Shown here one piece after another: positions 52,156 to 59,907 of a stretch of 64,000 nt of DNA (position 1 is the stretch's first letter; each line of letters starts with the position of its first letter). The notes beneath the pieces are model-generated. The model was not told where the DNA came from, searched no databases, and worked only from the letters and a program-made list of their open reading frames with translations. The translations under genes and the position numbers were made by a program. This DNA comes from Poriferisodalis sp965262965 (GTDB lineage: Bacteria > Actinomycetota > Acidimicrobiia > Acidimicrobiales > Poriferisodalaceae), in contig NZ_OZ253573.1 of NCBI RefSeq assembly GCF_965262965.1, positions 2,976,001 through 3,040,000 of the forward strand, given 5' to 3'.

Positions 52156-53874
52156 CTACCACCTGCGCCTATGGGCGCTCTCGAATTCTTCGTTGTAGGC
52201 GGCGCGGCACGCCTCAAGATGGTTGGCATCGGTGAACACACCAGCTTCGATGAGTGCATCTCGGTTGCTCTGAATCAAGCCGTCCGGGGGCTCGACGGGA
52301 CCTACAGGGCGTCGATGTGCGCCCAGGCCGACGGGGCCAACCCCGATTCCGGCGTAACACGCGAGTCCGAAGAGGTACTCGATCTGGTCAAACAGCTCCT
52401 TGTAGCGCTGATCGTCGCGGATGATTTCTGTCACGGTCGGGCGCAGCGCATCGAAGAGACGCTTAGAAAACGGAACCCGATGCCGTTCGAGTCCGGGCAC
52501 TGTTGCCCGCATCCTGTCGTAGTCGAGAACCTGAAAGGAGCTGGCCGCGACGCCGACTGGAACCGTTAACCCGTGTTCTGCGACCTTGACAGAACCGAGA
52601 ACGCGGGCAACGGGATCAATTCGGCCGGCGGCAGCTGCACCGAAGGCGACCGCGTACATCGCGAGCAGCGTCGGATACTGCTGCATGTTGAGCAGCACGT
52701 CGTAGCCGGACTGGGCCATCTCACGCCTCGCGAGCCGGTCGATAGTCGCGACCCAGGTCTGGTCGCGATCATCATCCTGAGAGAAGAACGCCCCTGTAGC
52801 GAGGAGTGCCATCAACTGAGTAGTCGCCATCTCATACTTGTGCATCCGCTTGGGAAAGACCGCATCCACGTCGACACCGGTAGTGGGCAGGTCTGCAACG
52901 GTGTCAATCAGACCTTCCGTTTCTTGGACCATGAGATCGTGCAGGCGGATGCGGTGCACGGGGTCCGATAGGTAGCGCTTGAGACGAGCAACCGCCGTCG
53001 CGGTGCCTTGAGGATCGCGGTCCGTCGCTTCTTCGAGCGCTGCAACGGTCTGAGCAAGTTCGTCGAATGCGGTGTCGGCATCGGTGACCTGCATCTGGAT
53101 CGCGCCGCGGTGCGCGACCAGTTCATCGGCTTGGGCCGTCAGGTCGCCTCGGTGCATCCAATAGGTTGCGAATCTCCGGTTCGGCGCTCTCAGCAGCGCG
53201 TTGCGCAGTGCTGCGTCCCAAGTGGCCGACCAACCGCATACTCCGAGTCCGTACTCGTCGAACACGCGGTCGAGCAGCGCATCTATCGCTGGGTCGTAGC
53301 TGTCGAGTTCTTCGACGGTGTTCTTCAGGTCCGGCGACAGGTAGTCGCCGTGCACTTTGATGATGGTGCAACCGCTGTGAACCAGCGGCAGAGCGCCCTG
53401 CGCGTGTGCGGCGCTGGAGATGACGGTCGGCTGCACTCCAATCTCGGAGAGCGCCTGCTCCAGCAGCCGATCGAAGTTCGTCGTGACGATCACGCGGACA
53501 ACACCGGCTTTGACCAGATCGGCGATTGTGCGATGCGCCGGCCCGGGCATCTTGATGCCTTCTTCCCGCTCGTCATCTGTCGGCTGGAAATAGCCCTCCA
53601 GCAGATTCCTGCGGTCTTCTGGGGACGGTGCCAGGTCTTCGAGCAGAACCGAGTAGTCCGGCTCGCCTCCTGTGTAGCTCCGGTACCAGCCGATCGGATC
53701 GCCGCCGTGATCCTGCCCCAGCGCAGCCGCGAAGCGCTTGATCAGGTCGATCGTGACATCCCAGCCCGTCGGCACGCCCGAGCTGCGGCCGATACCCGAG
53801 CCCAGCAGCAGCGCGTAGCTCCCGGGGCCAGCATGCATGCTCGACGCGAGCGACGCCATGGGGACCAGAGGCAT
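52156..53874 (-). CDS. SIR2-domain protein (defence-type)
   Basis: A 572-residue protein. The SIR2-like NAD-binding domain covers about residues 15-290: YALLLGSGIGRSSGVPTGWD (G-S-G at 25-27), VIVTTNFDRLLEQAL (T-x-N-F-D at 131-135) and IIKVHGDYLSPDLKNT with His175. These are the residues used for NAD+ cleavage in defence SIR2 proteins such as ThsA and DSR. The C-terminal half (about 300-572) is helical and unassigned. NAD+ depletion upon phage sensing would be the expected activity. It diverges from the nuclease-like gene at 54024, with 149 bases between. Confidence 0.75.
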   Translation of the reverse strand: MPLVPMASLASSMHAGPGSYALLLGSGIGRSSGVPTGWDVTIDLIKRFAAALGQDHGGDPIGWYRSYTGGEPDYSVLLEDLAPSPEDRRNLLEGYFQPTDDEREEGIKMPGPAHRTIADLVKAGVVRVIVTTNFDRLLEQALSEIGVQPTVISSAAHAQGALPLVHSGCTIIKVHGDYLSPDLKNTVEELDSYDPAIDALLDRVFDEYGLGVCGWSATWDAALRNALLRAPNRRFATYWMHRGDLTAQADELVAHRGAIQMQVTDADTAFDELAQTVAALEEATDRDPQGTATAVARLKRYLSDPVHRIRLHDLMVQETEGLIDTVADLPTTGVDVDAVFPKRMHKYEMATTQLMALLATGAFFSQDDDRDQTWVATIDRLARREMAQSGYDVLLNMQQYPTLLAMYAVAFGAAAAGRIDPVARVLGSVKVAEHGLTVPVGVAASSFQVLDYDRMRATVPGLERHRVPFSKRLFDALRPTVTEIIRDDQRYKELFDQIEYLFGLACYAGIGVGPVGLGAHRRPVGPVEPPDGLIQSNRDALIEAGVFTDANHLEACRAAYNEEFESAHRRRW

Positions 53875-54023
53875 CAGGTGAACCTAGCGATGCCGCCCTC
53901 GATAGGCGCTGCGCGTGACCCAGTTGCCGAAGGGCTCAAGCGGCCAGAAAATCCCCCGGACGGCGCCGGCGTTGTCGTTACCGTTCACATGGAGAGTTCC
54001 GTCGGCCAGGTCGTCGCGTCACC

Positions 54024-55511
54024 ATGCCTCATCATCTGAGAAACAGCACTGTGAAGCCAGCGGCCCTGCGTCAGCGCGTGCGCAGCTTTCCGCGCGATCG
54101 TCTGCTGAGAGCCATCACGGCCCAGGCGGCACAAGATGTCTCGGTGACGCGAGACATGGCGCTGGACCATCCGCAGGCGAAGCTGGCCCAAGTCCGTCAG
54201 GGAATGCTGTTCGCTGTGGCCGGTATCTGTGTCACCAGCGGGACCAACCATCGCAGTAAGCCGGTTCGACCGAGCGATGTGCAGGACCTTGTCGACGGGT
54301 TCCACAACTTGTGGCAGCCCGTGTTGGACGGCCAGATCGATGATGCGGTCTGGCGGACGGTGCTCTCGCGTATCGCGTACGTGCAGTTCCCGTTTCAGCT
54401 CTCCCCGATGGCGTCGCTGGCGCGCTCGCTGTGCCTCTACGGCACCGATCCACGATTCGGCGACGCGGTGTTCGACGAGGACGAGATGCGCGACATGCTC
54501 GGCACCACGCTGCCCCGGTTCTTGTATCTCGGCTTCGCGATGTTCTCCTTTGCCATCAGCAGGGGAGGGCGCATTCCTCGCAGCGAACTGCTGAGCGACA
54601 GCTACGCGCCGATCTTCGCGCCCGACTCGGCGCAGCATGGCCTCGATGTCATCGACCGATGGCTGGCAGCGCCAGCAGACGAACTCGCGTGCATGGGCCG
54701 TCAGATGACAGCGGACCCGGGAGACTTGTGGGGCTTCAATCCGCTTTTCGAACGGCCGATCATCGCAATCGGCGACGAGTATGTCGTTCCGTGCCCGGCG
54801 GCGATACTGCAGCGCCTGTCGCCGCAGGGACTGCTCTTCGTCGTGAGGGACGCGCTGCGGGCCGATGCCGATCCGAACAAGGCGTTCAATGCCTTCACCA
54901 AAAGGCTCGGTGCTCGGTTCGAGGACTACGCCGGCGAGCAACTCGGGCTCCTTGAGCTCGCCACCGTGACGCCAGAGATTTCCTACGGCGGCGGCAAGCT
55001 CAGTGTCGACTACATCGTCGAGACGCCGCAAGTCGTCGTGCTCGTCGAAGCCAAGGCGATCGCTCCCACGCTCGACACTCGGGCGGGCAAGTTCTCCGAG
55101 GACAGCGATGTCGCAAGGAAGCTCCAGAAGGCGTGCGACCAGATCGCCAAGACAGCCGAGCTGCTTGAGAAAGGACACGAACGCTTCCCAAGCCTCAACG
55201 GGCGGCCCATGCGCGGGCTGGTCGTCACCCGCGACCCCTACTACTGGCTCGGCGCACCGTTCTTCGACGACCTCGTTCAGCCCAAGTCGATCCCGACCGC
55301 GTTCGTCAGCGCCCATGAACTCGAAGTCATGCTGCCCCCGCTCATGCACGACACAGCCTGCGGTGCGCGGCTACTGGACGCCCTGCCGAACGAACTGCGC
55401 AGCGTCAGCAGCAGATTGACGGAACTGGCCCAGGGGGAGAACCCGCTGCTCTTCGAGGTGTGGGACGCAGACTACGAGCCGATCCTCGCGGACATCCGCG
55501 ACGCAGCCTGA
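54024..55511 (+). CDS. PD-(D/E)xK nuclease-like protein
   Basis: A 495-residue protein. The stretch GGGKLSVDYIVETPQVVVLVEAKA, read in two parts as KLSVDYIVE and VVVLVEAKA, places Asp329 and Glu343-x-Lys345 in two neighbouring beta strands, with Glu300 in GARFEDYAG before it: a PD-(D/E)xK arrangement. The first 200 residues are helical and hydrophobic in places but not clearly membrane spanning. Family not recognised. Divergent from the SIR2 gene, so the two may share regulation. Confidence 0.6.
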   Translation: MPHHLRNSTVKPAALRQRVRSFPRDRLLRAITAQAAQDVSVTRDMALDHPQAKLAQVRQGMLFAVAGICVTSGTNHRSKPVRPSDVQDLVDGFHNLWQPVLDGQIDDAVWRTVLSRIAYVQFPFQLSPMASLARSLCLYGTDPRFGDAVFDEDEMRDMLGTTLPRFLYLGFAMFSFAISRGGRIPRSELLSDSYAPIFAPDSAQHGLDVIDRWLAAPADELACMGRQMTADPGDLWGFNPLFERPIIAIGDEYVVPCPAAILQRLSPQGLLFVVRDALRADADPNKAFNAFTKRLGARFEDYAGEQLGLLELATVTPEISYGGGKLSVDYIVETPQVVVLVEAKAIAPTLDTRAGKFSEDSDVARKLQKACDQIAKTAELLEKGHERFPSLNGRPMRGLVVTRDPYYWLGAPFFDDLVQPKSIPTAFVSAHELEVMLPPLMHDTACGARLLDALPNELRSVSSRLTELAQGENPLLFEVWDADYEPILADIRDAA

Positions 55512-55684
55512 AACGGCGCACCTTGCAGGACCCGCAAGCACAACGAATCCGATTCCGGATCACCAACGCGGTACGAACATCCCGTATCCAGCCTCTCCGA
55601 GGGACATCGAGCGCTCGGGCAGACCTACACTCCCGAAGCAACCCCCAACCTGGAAGGCCGGAGAGGGCTGCCACGGGACCCAGA

Positions 55685-55783
55685 GCCAATGTGGAGATTC
55701 GCCTAAAATAATGTGGAGATTCGCTGATCGGCCAAAATTTGCCCCGTCTGACCTGGGCAAACGCGACTGGCCAACACCCCACC
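55685..55783. repeat. About 100-bp repeat resembling an IS21-type end, copy 2
   Basis: Same boxes as at 48381: ATGTGGAGATTCGCCTAAAA, ATGTGGAGATTCG, TTTGCCCCGTCTGACCTGGG and ACGCGACTGGCCAACA. Same orientation. Solo end. Confidence 0.55.
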
Positions 55784-55828
55784 GATGTGATGTCGCGAGA
55801 CATCGGAACCTTGTGAACCTGCGCGGGG

Positions 55829-56032
55829 TCAGGTTTTGGGTTGTGGTTGGTTGTCGCGGTCGGGGTTGAGGGCTCGGATGAGTTCTCCGGTGTCGTGGTT
55901 GACGACGCGGATGTCGAGGTCGGCGATGAGCAGGATGACGGCGGAGGGGTGCTGGTCATCGGCGACGAAGTGATCTGCTTCGGGCCGCCCGACGAAACCG
56001 GGCCGCAGACAGACCGTCCATGCTGAGCGCAC
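55829..56032 (-). pseudogene. IS481-like integrase C-terminal remnant
   Basis: The last about 65 codons of a transposase: GFVGRPEADHFVADDQHPS, then VILLIADLDIRVVNHDTGEL and IRALNPDRDNQPQPKT. The D-I-R-V...G-E-L-x-R-x-L-x-x-D-R-x-x-Q pattern is the common C-terminus of IS481-type integrases in Actinobacteria. The catalytic core is missing. Confidence 0.55.
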
Positions 56033-56360
56033 ACCGGCATCGGAGTGGCAAAGCGGGCAGCGCGCTCAGGTCCGGCTCGACAAAGCACCTGTCTCTGAAC
56101 CCGTCCGCCGTCCAAGTACGGGCGATGCCTGCAGCGAGCCGCTGTCGCGTGCCGGCGCCGTGAGCCCGCTGACGGCCTCGGGAACGGCCGCCGCGCCGCC
56201 CGGGTTCGAGGCGACGCCTGCTTGTCAGCATGATCATGTCGGCAGTACGGTGTGGTCATGGATCGGACCGTGCCGGTTGGCAGCGACGAGCGGGTGGCGT
56301 TGACAGCGCTGCGCGTCGGCCGCGGGCTGCACCCAGGCGGCCGTGATTTGCACAGGAGCA
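56033..56360. other. Gap without a supported gene
   Basis: About 330 bases. Short frames on both strands lack ribosome sites and family features. Only an AGGAG at 56354-56358, belonging to the next gene, stands out. Confidence 0.4.
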
Positions 56361-56365
56361 CTCAC

Positions 56366-58566
56366 ATGCCCTTAGCCCCCCCGCGAGTTGGCACCGCCCG
56401 GACCGTCCCGAGCCAAGACGCGGCCGGCGGCGTTGGCGTGCGGCGCTGCTGGCGGCGGCGATGGCCGCGGGGGTGGTCGCGTTGGGGCCGCCCACAGCCC
56501 CAGCAGGCGCAACGGCTGGGTCGGTTGCTGAGGTACGCCTAGCCAGTGACGCGGCGGGTGAGCTGACGATCAGCTGGGATCCGCCTGCGAGAACCCCGTC
56601 GGATTATCGGGTGATGTGGGCTGAGGCGTCGTTGGATTATCTGTCGTGGAAGGCCGACAACGAGGCCACACGCGGCAACTCCTATCCCTCCGGCTCAGTG
56701 ACGTCGCTGACGCTCACTGGCCTCACCGAGGGAGCCGAGTACAAGGTGCGGGTGCGGTCCCGCTACCGCAGCGGCGGCCCCCACGGGCCGTGGAGCGGAC
56801 CGTGGACCGACGAAGCCACCTCCCAAGTCAGCACCAGCACTCCGGCAACCGACCCGGTTCTGGGCAAGCGCGGTGGCGTTGGGGTCGGCGCCCGCGACGA
56901 GCCATTGCTGGACCCGCCGCTGATCATCAGCGACGACGAGGACGACGAGGGCCTCCAGTTCGCCGCTCAGAACAGCGAGGTGGTGCTGGTGTCGAACCTA
57001 GGCCAGCCCCATGCCGGCGGCGACCAGGATCAACGGCTCTTTACGCTCTCCAATGGCGGTTCCACCGATGTGTCGTTTACGACGGGTTCCCACCCGCACG
57101 GCTACTTTCTGACCAAGGCGACGGTCCTTGCGCAACTCACCAATCGGAGGGTCCAAGTTTACCTGCACGCCGATTCGAACGGGTCTATCGGCAGCGAGAT
57201 ACACAGATTGGTGAGCGCTTCTAGTGGTACTACTCTTCAGCAGTACTCAGGTCAGGGTTTTGAGCTGAGTCTCGCGCCCAGCACGAAATACTGGCTGCAG
57301 TTCATTGCCTTTGGTTCCGCAATTGTCTTGCAGGCCACGACCAGCAATGCTTTGGATTCTTCGAGCGCGGCCGGGTGGACTATCAACTCCCCCAGCGGCA
57401 AAAAACCCATATTCGGCCTGAGCGGACGGGAAAAGCCCCCAGACCCGCATAACGACACTGCGGGCACCGATTTCGCGGCTGGCTCGTCGACGGTGGGCCG
57501 CCTGGAGCTCGGCACCTTGTCGTCGGGGGTCCTGTCGGATAGGGCTGATCGGGACCTGTTCAAGCTAGAGGGCCTGCCCGCTACGTCCAACTCAGCTCGG
57601 GATGGGCAGGCGAATCGTTGGAATCGTAAGCGGTATCGGGTGCAGGCGTGGTTCGGCGATCACGCGCCGGGCGATGAGCGGGGCGGCGAGATTTTCATTA
57701 TGGAGGCGCCGAGCGGCTCGGGCTCGTTGTACTCGGCGGTGAGCGACACCAACGAGGACGGCCTGTCGTTTTTCGAGTTCGAGGCGTTCCCGAACATCGA
57801 CTACTACGTGATGGTGGTGCCCACCGCCGCCATCCAGGTCAAATCAGGATCAGACTACGAGCTGGAAAATAGGACCTATACCGGTGCGTACAAGCTGAAG
57901 ATAGACGACGTGTCCCACATAGAGGAGATGGCCACCACCTTGCACTTGGCCACCCCCTCGGCCCTGCCCAGGGTGCGGGTGACGCATGGCACGACGGACT
58001 CGACGCAGGACGTGGGAGACCGGAGGCTCGGGCTGGACCGGACGGTGCCGTTCTACACCGGCCCGAACAGCCGCGGCTATGTCTTGAACCGCATCGAGGC
58101 CGCCGTCTCACAAACCGAGGTGTCGGCGTTCGCGGCCAACGCGAAGGTATCGATATATTCCGACGCCTCCTCCGCCCCCGGCACCGAGCTGTTCACCCTC
58201 AAAACCCCTGCCGACGTCTGGGGGCCAAGAACCAGCTTCGACGACTACGAGGAGTCGTTCTGGGTGCCGTCGGGCATCCCCGCCAACCTCACCGCCAGCA
58301 CCTGGTACTGGGTGGTGTTCTCCATGCAGCCGAACAAAGACACAGGCGCCTACTACCTCGACGGGGTCATCAACGCCACCGCAGACGCCAAATCGGGGTG
58401 GCAAATCCACCCAGACGCCAGAACCAGGAGCCGCACCATCACCAACGACCCCTGGACGTTTTTCCAGCCTGACTCCACCAACTATTCCATCCAAATCGGC
58501 ATATACGCCTCCCCCGGCGCCAGCCAGAAAAACCCCGTCCCCCTCGACACCGCACCCACCGACTGA
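56366..58566 (+). CDS. Secreted fibronectin-type-III protein with anchor-R-like repeats; 5' frameshift at C7 tract
   Basis: The main frame (ATG 56461 on) encodes 701 residues. The natural start is ATG 56366, with AGGAG seven bases before it, but it lies in another frame. One extra C in the C7 run at 56376-56382 would join it and give an Arg-rich n-region, then RWRAALLAAAMAAGVVALG and PTAPAGA, a textbook signal peptide. Mature part: an FN3 domain (about 25-115, SVTSLTLTGLTEGAEYKVRV), then two similar beta domains (about 155-320 and 510-690) with GYFLTKATVLAQL and GYVLNRIEAAVSQ, resembling choice-of-anchor R repeats. Probably a surface or matrix protein. Confidence 0.7.
56376..56382 (+). repeat. 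Homopolymeric C7 tract in a signal-peptide region
   Basis: Seven Cs, four codons after ATG 56366. A C8 version restores the frame of the secreted protein. Either a slippage-prone switch, a fixed mutation or a sequencing error. Confidence 0.6.
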
Positions 58567-58594
58567 AACTGACCCCCCGAACGGCGCCTCGCTG

Positions 58595-59475
58595 CTAGAT
58601 GTCGGTGCGCGTGAGGTTGTGTGCGCGTGATGCGGGTGGGCCGCCTACTGCGGTGTGGTGTCGGTGGCAGTTGTAGTCGTGGACCCAGCGCCGCAGGCGG
58701 ACCCTGCGGTCGGTCTCTGATCTGAATCGGTAGTTGTAGAGGAACTCGTCGGCCAGGGTGCGGTTGAACCGCTTCGCCTTGCCGTTGGTCTGGGGCCGGT
58801 AAGGGCGGGTTCGGCGGTGTTTGATTCGCCGTTGGGCGAGCAGTTCGGCGAACTTGTTCGAGGTGAAGTTCGGTCCGTTGTCGGTGAGGACCTCGTCTAC
58901 GGCCATGTTGTTGGACCAGTACCAGTCCTGGGCTCGCCGCCAGAACCCCAACAGCGTGTCGGCGGTCTCGTTGTCGTGGGCCTCGACGTAGGCGACCCGG
59001 CTGTAGTCGTCAATCGCGACGTGCAGGTACGTGTAACCGAGGCGTCTGCGGCGGCGCCTGGAGCGCTTGGCGTTGGGCGTGCCCCGTCCGTGGACCCGCC
59101 AGCCCCCGCCCCGGTGGGGCGGTCCATCCACGACAGCTGATTCAGCCCGTTGCGCTTGAGAATCCGCCACACCGTCGCCTGGGGCACCCAGGTGCGCGCC
59201 GCCAGATACACCGGGCCGCGCTTGGTGCTCTGGCGCAGCCGACACACCCGCTCGGCGACCTTGGGGTCCGTGCGCCGAGGCGACCGATGAGGCCGGCTGG
59301 AACGGTCCGCCAGCCCCGCCTCGCCCTCAGAGCACCACCGGCCCCACCACTTCGCCACCGTGCCCCTCGACAGATGCATCTGGCGGGCCACCTCCGCCTG
59401 GGTCGTGCCCGCCTCGATCCGCTGCACCATCTCCCGCCGCCCAGCGGGCGTCAACCTGGCATTAGCGTGCGACAT
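58595..59475 (-). pseudogene. IS481 transposase, deleted and frameshifted
   Basis: ATG 59475 with AGGAGG upstream. The N-terminal half (MSHANARLTPAGRREMVQRI, a helix-turn-helix with GTTQAEVARQMHLSRGTVAK, then NQLSWMDRPTG) is in one frame. The second half (GWRVHGRGTPNAKRSRR, YLHVAIDDYSRVAYVEAHD, EVLTDNGPNFTSNKF, RPYRPQTNGKAKRFN) is in another. About 25 residues with the first catalytic Asp are missing at the joint near 59110-59130. The family Glu position reads NGKAKRFN, so the usual Glu (NGKAERFN) is also changed to Lys. Dead element. Confidence 0.82.
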
Positions 59476-59570
59476 CGAGCCTCCTGTTGTGTTCGTGGTT
59501 GTCGTCAACACCACGCTCGCACAGGAGGCTCAACCCATCACGCTGCTACCAACCTCTATGTCCACAACAC
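58599..59570 (-). mobile_element. IS481-family insertion sequence at a CTAG target
   Basis: Imperfect terminal repeats (TGTCGGTGCGCGTGAGGTTG at the left, TGTTGTGGACATAGAGGTTG reversed at the right) are flanked by CTAG at 58595-58598 and 59571-59574. IS481 is known to target NCTAGN. Confidence 0.8.
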
Positions 59571-59724
59571 CTAGCAGACCTCGATCCCCGGTGTTCTTCC
59601 AGCTGGGCTGGACTTGGCCACTCAGGGAGCGGCATCACTGGCGACACCCGGCGAGAAATCAAGTGCATGTGATTTCAACTGGCCCTTAGCCTCTGTGCTT
59701 CCGGACAAGAACGCGAGGCCAGCT

Positions 59725-59907
59725 GTGTCGGACTTACAACGAGAGATCTTGGACGACTTTCTCATACGTCTCGCCGACGTCGACTGCATCACAGATGAGC
59801 TGGCCGCACAGCTAGGCGAAGCGTTCAGCTCATCTGACGGTCCATCCAGCGCGGACGAGCTGGCGTCACTCATTACTGACGCAACGCGGGGTGCCGCCGG
59901 ATGCTGA
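59725..59907 (+). CDS. Small acidic protein coupled to a Rad50-like ATPase
   Basis: A 60-residue protein from GTG 59725 (the frame is open further upstream but has no better start). It is acidic and helical: SDLQREILDDFLIRLADVD, CITDELAAQLGEAFSSSD and DELASLITDATRGAAGC. It overlaps the ATPase start by seven bases, so the two are translated together. Not recognised. Small helical partners upstream of SMC-like ATPases occur in several defence systems, but I cannot link it to one. Confidence 0.55.
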   Translation: MSDLQREILDDFLIRLADVDCITDELAAQLGEAFSSSDGPSSADELASLITDATRGAAGC

